DNA of 64,000 nucleotides from NCBI GenBank assembly GCA_023935145.1, contig CM043699.1:69391138-69455137 (forward strand), written 5' to 3'. Source of the DNA: Bretschneidera sinensis. Lineage: Eukaryota; Streptophyta; Magnoliopsida; Brassicales; Akaniaceae. The position numbers were made by a program, and so were the translations under genes. Shown here one piece after another: positions 28,570 to 40,022 of this stretch. Position 1 is the stretch's first letter. Each line of letters opens with the position of its first letter. The notes beneath the pieces are model-generated. The model searched no databases and had not been told where the DNA came from. It saw nothing but the letters and a program-made list of their open reading frames with translations.

Positions 28570-29240
28570 ATATATAGACTTATGGAACTAATGCAAAATT
28601 AATCACCCAATAGCACAAAGGAACAATAAAGAGAAGAAATTTGTGTTACTTGATGCCCACAAGTGGAGAGAAGAAAGACTACCCACCAATTTGAAATTTT
28701 CTTGAAGAACCCAAAATCTTCCTAGAACCAAGCTTGTTGGAGAGATTTCTAGCAAAATCCTGCAAAATTAGTGAGCAATGTAGCAAGAATTGATGTTAGA
28801 AACAAGAAATTTTGAGGAAAAATGAGTAAGTAAGTGAGGGTTTGGAGAGAGGATGAGTGAGAGAGAAGTGAGCTGCTGGTTTCATGAGGGCGAAATGAAG
28901 AAGAAAGATAGTTTTTTTAGGGTTTTAAAAAGAGCCAAGCTCGGGTGGGCACTGCAGCGTGGGCTTAGAGGAGCTGCAGCGCGCCTGATGCTAGGGTGCG
29001 GCACTGGGCTGGACGAAATGAGCCTGTTCTGCGTGCTGGGGCGCTAGGCCTATTTTCTACAAGAAAAATTTGTTCTTTTGCAAAAAGAAAGAGAAAAATA
29101 AAATAAATTCAGCCAAATAAATATTAGTATAAAAAGTAATCCTTAAAAATTATATTAAATTAAAAGAAAAACTAGCAATTAAGATTGAATAAAACTTTAA
29201 TTAAAAACAAAACAAACAAATAAAATAAATAAACAAAAAC
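28570..29240 (-). promoter_or_regulatory. Promoter-like and leader-like segment upstream of ORF3
   Basis: Reading leftward on the minus strand: a GC-rich block (28937-29045) with repeated GCTGCAGC/GCACTGCAGC, then TTTTTAAAACCCTAAAAAAAC (28913-28932; TATA-like and telo-box AAACCCTAA), a CT-rich tract (28830-28880), then CTCACTAATTTTGCAG/GA (about 28758-28773), which fits a plant 3' splice site with a branch-like CTAAT, and the ORF3 ATG about 190 bases on. This resembles a plant gene promoter and leader. Function is inferred. Confidence 0.5.
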
Positions 29241-30360
29241 GTACCTGTGTGGTATAGTTAAGGTGAATAGACCGGATCCATAAGTTGAATGTCTTCCATT
29301 TCCGGATCTTGCCTATTGATTAAGATTTTAAGACACTGACCATTCACTTTAAAACTTCGACCATTCCTAGTGTCCTCTATTTCCACCACTCCATTTTCAA
29401 AAACATTTTTCACTATGAAAGGACCGGTCTACCTTGACCGAAGTTTTTCAGGATGCTTATGGAGTCTAGAATCGTATAAGAACACCCGATCATTAGGTTT
29501 AAATGTTTTCCTCAAAATATTTTTGTCATGGAATACTTTCATTTTAGCCTTATAAATTCTAGAATTCTCATAAGCATCGTTTCTTAATTCCTCTAACTCG
29601 ATCAACTGATATTTCCTAAGCTTACCCGCTTCTCCTCTGTCGAAATTGAAAGATTTGATGGCCTAATAAGCTCGATGCTCGAGCTCTACAGGTAAGTGGC
29701 AAGGCTTTCCAAAAGCAAGCCGATAAGATGACATACCTAAGGGGGTTTTAAAAGTTGTACGGTAAGCCCAAAACGCATCAACTAGTCTCAAAGACCAATC
29801 CTTGCGATCTGGGTTAACCATTTTTTCTAAAATTTGTTTAATTTCCCTATTAGTAAGCTCTACTTGTCCACTAGTCTGAGGGTGGTAGGCAATAGAAATT
29901 TTATGTAATACCCCATATTTTTTCATCAAAGCTTCAAAAGAATGGTTGCAAAAATGTGTACCTCGATCACTAATTATAGCACGTGGTGTACCAAATCGAG
30001 ATAACACATTTTCTTTAAGAAATTTAACTACCGTTCTATTATCATTGCTTCAGCAAGCTGCTGTCTCTACCCACTTAGATACTAATCTATTGCCACGATG
30101 ATATATTGGTATCCAAAGGAAGGAGGAAAGGGTCCCATAAAATCAATGCCCCAATAATCAAAGATTTCAATTACTAAAATAGGGTTTAAAGGCATCATAT
30201 TTCGACGAGACACAACTCCTAATTTCTGACACTTCTCACATGAGCGACAATAGATGTTTGCATCTTTAAACAAGGTAAGCCAATAAAAATCACATTGCAA
30301 AATTTTTGCAGTGGTTTTTTTTTTATTGAAAAATGGCCTCCACAAGCTTGGGAATGACAA
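29241..30360 (-). pseudogene. pol: Integrase of element B
   Basis: Zinc-binding His residues lie just before 30360 and CRSCEKCQ near 30240. The catalytic Asp is in DYWGIDFMGPFP (about 30140), the second in IISDRGTHF (about 29965), the Glu in [10 protein letters not shown] (about 29870): the DDE triad is conserved. Downstream are [12 protein letters not shown], then (other frame) YQLIELEELRNDAYE, FKPNDRVFLYDSRLH and TGPFIVKNVF, the GPF-type C-terminal domain. It inserts element cDNA into chromosomes. Frame breaks near 30080-30010 and 29665 inactivate this copy. Confidence 0.88.
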
Positions 30361-30890
30361 AATTGCAAGATGTTAGCAATCTTTTCATTAGGGATGCAAC
30401 GCCTTAAAATTTGGTCAGGGTAGTACTTAAAAAGATACAGGTCATCCCAATAAAAATTACATACCTCATATAAGAATTTTCTCTTGTCTTAATTGCTCCA
30501 ATCCATTAGTATCTCACCTGTAGCCAAATAATTCACGATGTGAGCAAATCATGGTAAAGAAGTAACGGAGAGTAAATTCTCATCGGGAAAGTCATCCTTG
30601 ATTAGCATGTCATCAAAGGTGTCCTCAAATGTGAGCCTTGAAAGATAGTCAGCCACTACATTCTCTACTACTTTCTTGTCTTTGATAGAGATGTCAAATT
30701 CTTGTAGGAGTAAGATCCATCGTATTAGTCTTGCCTTAGCATCCTTCTTTGTAAGAAGGTATTTAAGGGTTGTATGATCTGCAAAAATAAGGATAAGAGA
30801 ACCAATTAAATAGGCACGAAATTTTTCTAAAGCAAATACTACAGCTAGCAATTCTTTTTCAGTGGTGGAGTAGTTCATTTGAGCATTATT
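30361..30890 (-). pseudogene. pol: RNase H and connection domain of element B
   Basis: The 30878-30549 frame contains MNYSTTEKELLAVVFALEKFRAYL, FADHTTLKYLLTKKDAKARLIRW and VADYLSRL, the usual Ty3/gypsy RNase H with Glu and Asp active residues. The first catalytic Asp is in the preceding frame (MCDASDYVVG at about 30990). It degrades the RNA strand of RNA-DNA hybrids. One stop separates the two frames. 30361-30548 is the linker to integrase, interrupted by stops. Confidence 0.85.
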
Positions 30891-31990
30891 TTAAGTTTTA
30901 CTAGCATAGTAAATGACAGAAGGTTTCCCCTCCCTTCGCTGTCTAAGAACGACACCTACAACATAGTCACTAGCATCACACATGATTTCAAAGGGTAAAC
31001 TCCAATCAGGTGACTGCATTATAGGTGCTGAAGTAGGCTTGCCAATCAGTGTTTTAAAGACCTCTTGACAAGCTTGAGTCCACTCAAAGGAGGTGTCTTT
31101 AACTAGGAGGGCATATAATGGTATAGATATGTTCAAAAATTTTTGTATAAACCTCCTATAAAAACCAGCATGACCAAGGAAAGATCTCACATCCTTTATT
31201 GTCTTAGGGGTAAGTAATTTAGAGATTAATTCAATCTTAGATTGATCAACCTCTATTCCTTTAGAAGAGATAATATGCCCTAAGACAATACCGGATGGTA
31301 CCATGAAATGGCATTTTTCCCAATTTAAAACCAATTCTTTCTCCTCACAGCGAATCAACACCCTTTCTAAATTCATTAAGCATGCATCAAATGAAGATCC
31401 AAAAACAGTTAGGTCATCCATAAAAACTTCCAGGAAATTTTCAACCAACTAAAAATACTCATCATGCAATGTTGAAAAGTGGCAGGGGCATTACACAATC
31501 CAAATGGCATTCTACAAAAAGCATAGGTGCCAAAGGGGTAAGTGAAAGTGGTTTTTTCTTGGTCTTCTAATGCAATTTCAATTTGATAATAACCAAAATA
31601 ACCATCTAGAAAATAGTAAAAGGGATGACCAGCTACACACTCAAGAATTTGATCAATAAAAAGGAGTGGAAAGTGGTCTTTCCAGGTGGCATCATTTAAT
31701 TTTCTATAATCGATGCACATATGCCACCCAGTCATAAGCTTGGTAGGGACTAACTCTCATAGGTCATTTTTTACCACAGTGACTCCGGACTTTTTAGGAA
31801 CGACTTACGTAGGACTTACCCATTTACTATCAGCTATGGGATATATAATTCTAGCATCTAATAGTTTTAGCACTTCATTTTTCATAGTGGGGTTAAGCCT
31901 ATGTTGAGGGTCTCTACGAAGACTAGTTCCTTCATCCAAATTTATTTTATGTGAACAAATCAGGGGACTAATACCTTTTAAATCAGCCAT
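30891..31990 (-). pseudogene. pol: Reverse transcriptase of element B
   Basis: Domains in order: IIYPIADSKWVSP, a frame break, WHMCIDYRKLNDAT, FLDGYFGYYQI, CRMPFGLCNAPATFQ, a stop, then VFMDDLTVFG (about 31405-31430), the catalytic YxDD box with both Asp kept, and SFLGHAGFYRRFI. Compared with truncated C and D, this RT continues past the FIDQ-hydrophobic point (here PLLFIDQILECVAGHPFYYF). Two stops and one frameshift inactivate it. Confidence 0.9.
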
Positions 31991-32365
31991 GCTCTATCCT
32001 AAGGCTGATTTATGTGCATTTAGAGTTTGAATTAATTTCTTACCTTGGGTCTCAGATAATTCAGATGAGATAATAACAGGAAAAGTATCACCTGGACCGA
32101 GAAAGACAAGCTTTAAACCCTTAGGTAGTGGCTTCAATTCGACTTTACGTGATTCCACACTTACGGGAACTTGTTTCTCACTTCTTTTGGGCAGCTTCTC
32201 AAACTTTGGTTGCCATGCCCGAGTGCCATAATCCTGGGATTTATAAAAAACAACACAAATATCAATTATATCAGTTTTATCATCAAATAAATCAATCTCA
32301 GAATTAACAAGAACAGTTTCAAGAGGATCATAATCATGAGCTATGGAAACTCCCTCATTGATGAG

Positions 32366-33175
32366 TCACTCAATCATGTAAAGCTGGTGGTTTTTGTCCT
32401 CATCTTCGAGCTGTTTTGCAACATTGAAAATATTCACTTCAGGGGTCATGTTTCCAAAGGACAACTTCATGAGTCCATTCCTACAATTTATTAGAGCATT
32501 TGCAGTAGCAAGAAAAGGTCTACCCAAAATCAAAGGAATTTTAGAGTTAGTGTCAACAGCAGAAGTAGCATCAAGGATTAAGAAATCAACAAGATAGTAA
32601 AATTTATCAATTTGAATCAAAACATCCTCTACCACACCCCATGGTACTTTGACTGAACGATCAACCAATTGTAATACCATAGCGGTTGGTTTGATTTCTC
32701 CTAAACCCAGCTGTAAGTAAATAGAGAATGGCATTAGGTTTACACTAGCTCCTAAATCTAGCAAGGCTTGTCCAACTTCATGATTTTCAATGCTACATGT
32801 AATGGTTGGACAGTCAGGATCCTTGTATTTTAGGAGAATTATTTGCTTAATCAAAGCACTCACTTACTCAGTTAGGAATGTTGTTTTCTTTACATGGTGC
32901 TTCCTCTTAATTGTGCATAAATCCTTGAGAACCTTTGCATAGGTGGGTACTTGTTTAATCACATGCAAGAGCGGGAGATTCAGTTTTACTTGCCTTAGGT
33001 TCTCTAGGATTTCATTATTTAGCTCCAGATTTTTCTTGGTTGATTTTAAGGCTTGAGGGAATAACAGGGCTTTTTGTAATCTCAGGGTCCTTGGGCAGTT
33101 CGGTATCACCACTACCTTAACCCTTCTCCACATCCTCGGGTTTGTTCGTTGTTGGGATGTGAAGTGACTTACCAC
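32366..33175 (-). pseudogene. pol: Protease and upstream linker of element B
   Basis: The 32863-32366 frame holds ALLDLGASVNLMPFSIY (Athila-type protease with D-L-G-A in the active site) and IPLILGRPFLATANALI. The 33175-32864 frame is the linker with PTYAKVLKDLCTIKRK. They are separated by one stop at about 32864. It cleaves the polyprotein during particle maturation. The region 31991-32365 is a protease-RT linker containing LKPLPKGLKLVFLG, with stops. Confidence 0.88.
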
Positions 33176-33202
33176 TTTTTGTCACAATGGCATTTACATT
33201 TT

Positions 33203-34641
33203 TCAGATTTGTTTGTGCATGTATTGACCATAGGGAGTGGATTGAGCTTGGGAGGGGAACTTCCCTCGCTCAGTCACACTCAATGAGCCCATTAACTTGG
33301 ACACTTGGCTCCTTATTTCTTTATTTTCTTCCATAACTTGTGTGATTAATGCTTCACACCTTTGGTTTGTCTTACCCTGTGCCTCAATAAAAACATGTAG
33401 AGTGTCTTCTAAAGAACTCCTAGAGGACGAGGGTGCATGATATGGTGTAGGGTGTGATCTAAGGGGTTGTGCAAGCTGCTGGTTTTCAAATTTCCAGCTG
33501 AAGTTGGGGTGATTTCGCCATCCCGGATTATAAGTGTTAGAGAAGGGTGCAAAAGGATTCTTGTACATGTCTAAGGCCTTACATTGTTCCTCATACATCC
33601 CTCTCGTATCAATAAATGTGGGGTACTCTTGAGCAGGATGATCTACCCCACCACACACAAAACATGGTTCCAAAGGTTCAACTTGATTAACCACGTGTGT
33701 TGGCTTTTTAATTTTTAATGCCTCTAACTCCCTAGTAAGCATTTCGACCTTAGCTTTTAGGTTGTTTTCCTCCTTAAGATGGTATATTCCACCACCACTA
33801 GGGTTTCCTACAGGTCGTGACCTATTTGTGCTTTTAGTAGCACTAGATCCAGTCCAAGTATGAGCTTTTTCAGTAAGCTCATTGAGGTATTCTATGGCCT
33901 CATCTGGGTCTTTTTGTAGAAACTCACCATTACACATCATCTCTACGAATTGGCACTCCTTATAGGTAAGTCCCTCATAAAAGTATCTCACTAAGTGCCA
34001 ACTCTCATACCCATAGTGTGGACACATACTTAACAGCTCCTTAAATTTCTCCCAAGACTGATACAAAGTCTCCTTATCCTTTTGTGCAAAGGTGGAGATT
34101 TATCTTTTTAAAGCATTGGTCTTATGTTGAGGGAAGTATTTGTAAAGAAGACCTGAGTCATCTCATTCCATGTCCCAATAGATTGTGGTCTCAGTGAGTA
34201 TAACCAACTCTTAGCTTTGTCGTTCAAAGAGAAAGGAAAAAACTTGAGTCTCACGATATCATCAGTTGCATCTTGACTATGAAAAGTCGTAACTACTTCC
34301 TTAAACTCCCTAATGTGTACATATGGGTTTTCGTTTTCTAAGCCATGGAATGTAGGGAGTAATTGAATAATCCTTATTTTAAAGTCCTAATGGCAAGTGT
34401 TGGCTGGAAACATAATGCATGATGGTGTGGCTATCTGACTAGGATGTAAATAATTTTTAAGTGTCCTAGCAACATTCTCATTAGGGTTTTCAGCCATGTT
34501 AACAAAGTTTTCTAAATTTTCGGTTAGGTGTACACTAGGGTTCAATCTAGTCGAGGTTTCACTAACGGACGTGGAAGGAAGGGGTATCTCTATTTCAGGT
34601 CCCTTAATGAACCTACCTTGTGAATCTCTCGGTCTAAGCAT
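33203..34641 (-). pseudogene. gag: Gag of element B
   Basis: Starts at 34641 with MLRPRDSQGRFIKGP and includes CIMFPANTCH, after a stop LLPTFHGLENENPYVHIREF and LKFFPFSL, a frameshift near 34100, and then a 287-codon frame (34066-33203) with SWEKFKELLSMCPHYGYESW, ECQFVEMMCNGEFL, a zinc knuckle CFVCGGVDHPAQEY where the last Cys is Tyr, and NPGWRNHPNFSW. It forms the particle shell. At least one stop and one frame change separate the two halves. Confidence 0.88.
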
Positions 34642-34767
34642 ACACCAACTGAGTTAAAAAAAATAAACAGAACAAATAAAAGAAATCAAAAATCATAAAC
34701 TTAAAGAAAAGGACGATAGTACCGTCTTGTCTTAGTGTTGACAATCTTCTTTGAATGTAAGCGCGTC

Positions 34768-34785
34768 TCCCTGGCAACGGCACCA
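34768..34785 (-). other. Primer binding site (tRNA-Asp type) of element B
   Basis: Minus strand TGGTGCCGTTGCCAGGGA, two changes from the tRNA-Asp complement, five bases inside the LTR. Confidence 0.88.
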
Positions 34786-34790
34786 AAATT

Positions 34791-36106
34791 TGATTACGCC
34801 CAAAGTATAACGCGGTAGTTGCAGCACAACTTTGAGGTGTCGATTCCACAGGGAAACAAGTTAACTACAAGAGAAGATGTAAACCTAAACGCGAACGATA
34901 AAATCAAGTGAGAAAATATGAAGTTTTGATAATGAAGTAATTGAGAGCAAATTATGTAATAAATTGAGAATAATAATAGAGGAACAACAAGGTTCCGAGA
35001 ATCCTCCCTAGGTTCGTTGCCTTTTTCCAATCTTGATTCAGTTGTTTTTATCTCGATTGCAAGTTTCACTTCCCAAACAAGCAATCGACAGATTTTCAAT
35101 TAAAGTACGTATGTAAACCCAAATGTAATTGATATGAAATATTCTTTACTTTTGAGTTAAACATTCATGACCTATCCTATAGATTTATCAAGAAATGACA
35201 ATATATCTTTAACGACGATATTGCAGTAATGGACAAACCTAAAAGATAAGTCTACCGGACTCAATCATACCCAAACAACGTGACATAAGAGGAGCATGAC
35301 TAAACTTATATCAATGAGAAAGATACAATCAACGGATTTAAGAGAAAATCTTCTAATTAGATTAAAGATTAAATCATAACAATATTTGACGATAAATCCC
35401 AATTACAACTGAACCAATAAAGGAATATAAAGAACAACTACATCTAGGGATTCATCCCTGCACCTTGCTTGGAGATTAGTTCACCATGGAACTCATGGCT
35501 GAACACTTTGATGGAGGAGAATGTGGTTGTTTCTTTGAGTTTTCCAGAGTTTTATTGATTTCCTCTCTTTAACCCTTAGTGATCTATTTATAGTACAAAG
35601 GTCCAAGGGTGTTTTCGGGTTTAATCTATTGTTAAAACCCTAATTAAGTTCTGACTCGGAGATAGAAAAACGTGTGTGCGCTGTGGCTCTCCTATATGGG
35701 CACTGTGGCCTTGCTTTCAGCTTTGGTTGGGTGTGCTTCTGAGCGCCGCGGCCTGGGCTGAGGGGTGCCGTGGCGCACACTGGTGGTTTAAGAGTGGAGG
35801 CTTTTGGGCGCCGCGGCCCTGCCTAGTCCAGGCTACGGCGCGCACTGATGACTTAATTTTTCTTCATGTTTGCTTCTCCGCAACCACCTCGCCACTCCAT
35901 TATGCATGGAATCTTTACATTTTAAGCAGCGATAATTTTTCCTTCTCTTTTGGACTCAAAGTACCTGAAAAATGCACCGAATTAAGTCAATGATCCAAGA
36001 ATATCACTTTAGAGTTATTAACATATAAAAGTACAATTAAGACCGAGATTAACCCTAAAATGATAATAATTAAGCACTGTTGAGATGCATTTTATGGCTC
36101 TCATCA
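34791..36106 (-). repeat. Element B 5' LTR (right copy)
   Basis: About 1316 bp, TGATTACGCCC to CTCTCATCA, followed by TSD TGGAG. TATA region at 35586-35593 (minus CTATAAATA). The GC-rich upstream repeats lie at about 35740-35860. It has the 35-base segment (accgagattaaccctaaaat...) missing in the left copy. Confidence 0.92.
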
Positions 36107-36111
36107 TGGAG

Positions 36112-36690
36112 TTTAGAGGTAGGAGGGACTTGCTGAAGAGTCTTAGATTTGAGAGACCTATATGTGGTAGTAGTATGAGTGTGCAAGGTGGGAGACTAAC
36201 CCAAAGGGGACGTTCCTTGTCACAGGGAACTATGATGCAAAGTCCGAGGCAAGTAGGATCTATCACTTCTATATCTCAGAGTAATATTGGTGGGATCTTT
36301 ATATTTGGGAGATAGACTATGGGAACTGGAGGTTATGGTAGAGGAGTAAGTATGCCACCAAGGCGAAGTGGTAATTTGATGTATGATCGAGAGACAAGAG
36401 TTTGCTATAGATGTAATCAGACAGTGCATCTATCTCGAAATTGTCCTACTCTTATGTGCTTTATATATGGTGAGGGATGATATATTACTGTAGATTATCC
36501 AGTAGGGAAATCTATTGAGATAAGTGCTGGAGGTGTTGGGAGAAAACAGGTGGAGAGAGGTGGTAGATCAGGGAGTATGCAGGGTAGAGGCAAAGGACTA
36601 ATAGTTAAAAGAGGACGCGGTGGTCAGTTACAGCCCAAAGACAGCAGAGTCTATGCATTAACCCAACATGATGCATAGGCTACGCTTGAT
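36112..36690 (+). pseudogene. gag: Gag C-terminal part of element A
   Basis: Continuation of element A gag after element B: Arg/Gly/Ser-rich region, then a CCHC zinc knuckle CYRCNQTVHLSRNCP at 36403-36444 (C-x2-C-x4-H-x4-C intact). Stops at 36316 and about 36480 break the frame. Confidence 0.85.
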
Positions 36691-37085
36691 AATGTTATGG
36701 GTATGGTATCTATTCTTGATAGACCAGCTAGATTATTGACTGATCCTGGTGCAACCCATTTTTTTGCATCTAGTGCTTATATGAAATCTTTTGATTCTTA
36801 TGTTAGTCCTTTAATTTATGCTATTATTGTTGAGGTTCCTACTGGGGATAGGGTTATTATCAGGACAATTTATCGAGGTTGTGTGATTAGTAGGGCTGAT
36901 AGAGAATTTGAAGTTGATTTGTTGCCTTTAGATATAACAGATTTTGATTTAATTATGGGGATGAATTGGTTATCTGGATATATGCTTGGGTAGATTGTTT
37001 TAGGAAGAATGTGATATTTAGGATACTAGGACAAGAGGAGTTTAATTTTCAGGGAGAACATAAGAATATGATAGTTAGTAGATGA
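36691..37085 (+). pseudogene. pol: Protease of element A
   Basis: The frame 36697-36993 holds ARLLTDPGATHFFASSAY, where the usual DSGATHSF active site reads DPGATHFF, and DFDLIMGMNWLSGY, the Tekay-type protease end. The Asp is kept but the neighbouring Ser is Pro. A stop follows at 36991. Confidence 0.85.
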
Positions 37086-38150
37086 TTGAAGAAGGGTTGT
37101 GAGGGGTATTTGACGTATGTGGTGGATTCTAGAAAGGAGATTAGGAAGTTAAAGGAAATCTTAATAGTGAAAGATTTTTCTAATGTGTTCCCTGAGGAGT
37201 TGTTTGGTTTTCCTCCTAACAGGGAGATTGAGTTTTCTATTGAGGTGATTCCGGGATCAGTACCCATATCTATAGCACCTTACCGAATGGCACCAGCTGA
37301 GTTGAGAGAAATGAAAGTTCAGATTCAAGAGTTGCTAGATAAATAATTTATTCGACCTAGTATGTCGCTTTAGGTAGCTCTTGTGTTGTTTGTGAAGAAG
37401 AATGATGGAACGATGAGGTTGTATATTGATTTTAGACAGTTGAATAAGATCACCATCAAGAATAAATATCCTTTTTCTAAGGATAGATGATTTATTTGAG
37501 CAGTTACAGGGGGCTAGGGTGTTTTCTAAGATAAACCTGAGATTGGGTTATCATTAGTTGAGGATAAAAGAGGGGGATGTGCCTAAGACTACTTTTAGGA
37601 CACTTTATGGCCATCATGAGTTCCTTAGGATGCCATTTAGGTTGATTAATGCTCCTGCAAAATTTATGGATCTAATGAATCAGGTGTTTAAACCATTCTT
37701 GGATGGATTTGCTATTGTATTTATTGATGCTATTCTAGTGTATTCTAAGAATGAAGAGGAGTATGTGCAACATTTAGAGATAGTGTTGGAAATTTTGAGG
37801 AGAGAGAAATTGTATGCAAAGTTCTCTAAGTGTGAGTTTTGGCTAAATGAAATATCTTTCTTGGGGCATATTGTGTCAGGAGCAGTTGACCTACAGAAAG
37901 TAGAGGCAGTGTTAAATTGGGAAAGACCAACTAGTGTGACTGAAATTAAAAGCTTTTTGGGGTTGGCTGGTTATTATATGAGGTTTATACAGAATTTTTC
38001 TATTGTTGTTGTACCATTGACCAGATTGACCAGGAAAGAAGTGAAGTTTATGTGGTCAGAAGAATGTGAGAATAGTTTCCAGCTGTTGAAAGAGAAGTTG
38101 ACTACTACTCTAGTATTAGTGCTTCCTTCTGGTAATGAAGGGTTTATGGT
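37086..38150 (+). pseudogene. pol: Reverse transcriptase of element A
   Basis: PFAM-type RT pieces: [53 protein letters not shown] (about 37380-37440), a frameshift near 37480, then [18 protein letters not shown] and [15 protein letters not shown] at about 37715-37755. The second catalytic Asp of the YxDD box is Ala, and RMPFGL is RMPFRL, so this enzyme is dead even apart from the stops. Confidence 0.88.
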
Positions 38151-38480
38151 ATATAGTGATGCGTCATATCAGAGGTTGGGATGTGCATTGATGCAACATG
38201 GGAGAGTTTTAGCCTATGCTTTTAGGCAATTAAAGAATCATCTGTATGGAGCCATTTGTGAAATTTTTACTGATCATAAAAGTTTGACACATTTACCTAC
38301 CCAGATGGAGTTGAATTTGAGGTAGAAGAGGTGGATGGAGTTGATTAGTGACTATGACTATACAATTCACTATCATCCAAGGAAGGTTAATGTAGTAGCT
38401 GATGCATTGAGTAGAAAGTCTACAAGGAGATTAGCTGCTATTGAGAGTCATGATATTAGCTTGATGGTAGAATTGAGATA
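38151..38480 (+). pseudogene. pol: RNase H of element A
   Basis: [31 protein letters not shown], then directly [15 protein letters not shown]. The segment normally between these (HEKNYPTHDLELAAVVFALK-type, about 24 residues with the catalytic Glu) is deleted. [11 protein letters not shown] closes the domain. Confidence 0.85.
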
Positions 38481-39800
38481 AATGAAATTACAGTTGAATA
38501 TCAGTGATAGAGGATTATTGATGGCAAATATGGTGGTACAATCTTCTATAATTTATTGCTTATTACAGATGCAGAGTAGAGATGAAGGGATAGAGAATAT
38601 CAGACAGGAAGTATTGAGTGGGAAGTCGACTGAGTTTAGAATTAGGGCAGATGGTATAGTGTTATTGGGACATAGAGTTTGTGTTCTCAATGATATTGAG
38701 ATGAGAAAGGAGATACTAAGAGAGGCTCATGATTCTATGTATTCTATGCGCCCGAGTAATAATAAGATGTATAGGGGGTTGAGATAGAATTATTGGTGGT
38801 CAGGGATGAAGAAGGATACAGCTGAGTATATTTCTAGATGTTTGATTTGTCAATAAGTGAAGTATGAGAATAGACATCATGCAGGTTTATTACAGCCTCT
38901 TCCAGTATCTGAATGGCCATAGGAGAATGTGAGTATGGATTTTGTTTCTGGTTTTACCCGTACCTAGAGAGATCATGATGCTGTATGGGTTATAGTGGAT
39001 AGACTTTTTAAGTCTTCGCATTTCCTTCCTATTAAAACTACCTGGAGTCATGAAAAGTTGATTGAATAGTATGTAGTAGAGATTGTGAGATTACATGGAG
39101 CACCTTTGAGCATTGTATCAAATAGAGATTCTAGATTTACTTCTAGATTTTAGAGAGGTTTTCAAAAAGCTATGGGTCTACAGTTGCAGTTTAGTACAAC
39201 TTTTCATCCTCAAACTGATGGGCAGATAGAGTGAATCATCATAATACTAGAAGATATGCTAAGAGCAAGTATATTGAGTTTTTTGGTAAGTTGGGATGTT
39301 TATTTACCTTTGATTGAGTTTGCATATAATAATCAGTATCAAGCTAGTGTTGGGATGGTACTATTTGAGGCTTTATATGGTAGAAGGTGCAGAAATCCAA
39401 TATGTTGGGAAAAGTTGGAGAAAGAAAGATATTTGGTCCAGAAATGATTGATTTAACTACTGAAATGGTCAAATTGGTTAGAGAGAACCTTAGAGCAGCA
39501 CAGAACAGATAGAAAGGATATGGTGATAATAGAAGACGATCTCTCGAGTTTCAGGTGGGTGATTGGGTGTATTTGAAGATAACTTCGTGGAAGGGTGTAT
39601 TGATATTTAAAAAGTAAGGTAAGTTGAGTCCAATATTTGTGGGGCTCTATGAGGTGATTGAAAGAGTTGGACTAGTAGCATATAGATTGGATTTGCCTCC
39701 AGAGTTAAAGTATTTACACAATATGTTTCATGTTTCACTTTTGAGAAAGTGTTTACATGATAAATCCCATAGTATTCCTAGTCAAGCTCTAGAACTTTAA
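38481..39800 (+). pseudogene. pol: Integrase of element A
   Basis: ILREAHDSMYSM (zinc region), YWWSGMKKDTAEYISRCLICQ, SMDFVSGF (first Asp), IVSNRDSRF (second catalytic Asp of the usual SDRD is Asn), HPQTDGQIE (Glu kept, then stop), AYNNQYQASVGM and FEALYGRRCR. 39540-39760 encodes the C-terminal GPF-like domain (RRSLEFQVGDWV, GPFEVIERVG-like, LPPELKYLHNMFHVSLLRK). Many stops. Confidence 0.85.
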
Positions 39801-40007
39801 GAAGATTTGACCTTTATGCAAGTATTAGTCAGAATTCTAGACAGAAAGGAACAAGTCTTGTGTAATAAAGTTATTCCTTTAGTTCAAGTGTTATGGTAGA
39901 ACAAAGACGTTGAAGAAATTACTTGGGAGCATGAGGCAAGAATGAGGAAAGAGTACCCCCAGCTTTTTCATGAGTTTGGTAAGAAAATTTTGGAGACTAA
40001 ATTTTTA
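39801..40007 (+). pseudogene. pol: Chromodomain remnant of element A
   Basis: VRILDRKEQVLCNKVIPLVQVLW, stop, NKDVEEITWEHEARMRKEYPQLF. This is the C-terminal chromodomain of Tekay-clade chromoviruses, thought to direct integration to heterochromatin by binding modified histone H3. One in-frame stop replaces the usual Arg/His after VLW. Confidence 0.85.
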
Positions 40008-40022
40008 TAAGGTGGGTAGAAT
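40008..40022 (+). other. Polypurine tract of element A
   Basis: AAGGTGGGTAGAATT directly before the 3' LTR start. Confidence 0.75.

Larger units (their letters stand above)
24436..36106 (-). mobile_element. Element B: structurally complete Athila-lineage Ty3/gypsy with env-position ORF
   Basis: An 11.7-kb minus-strand element: 5' LTR 34791-36106, tRNA-Asp type primer site, gag, protease, RT, RNase H, integrase, a third ORF (27430-28569), a long 3' noncoding region, PPT and 3' LTR 24436-25706, flanked by TSD TGGAG. All domains are present but stops and frameshifts break gag and pol, so it is not autonomous now. The gene order gag-pol-ORF3 is that of Athila/Calypso elements. Confidence 0.93.
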
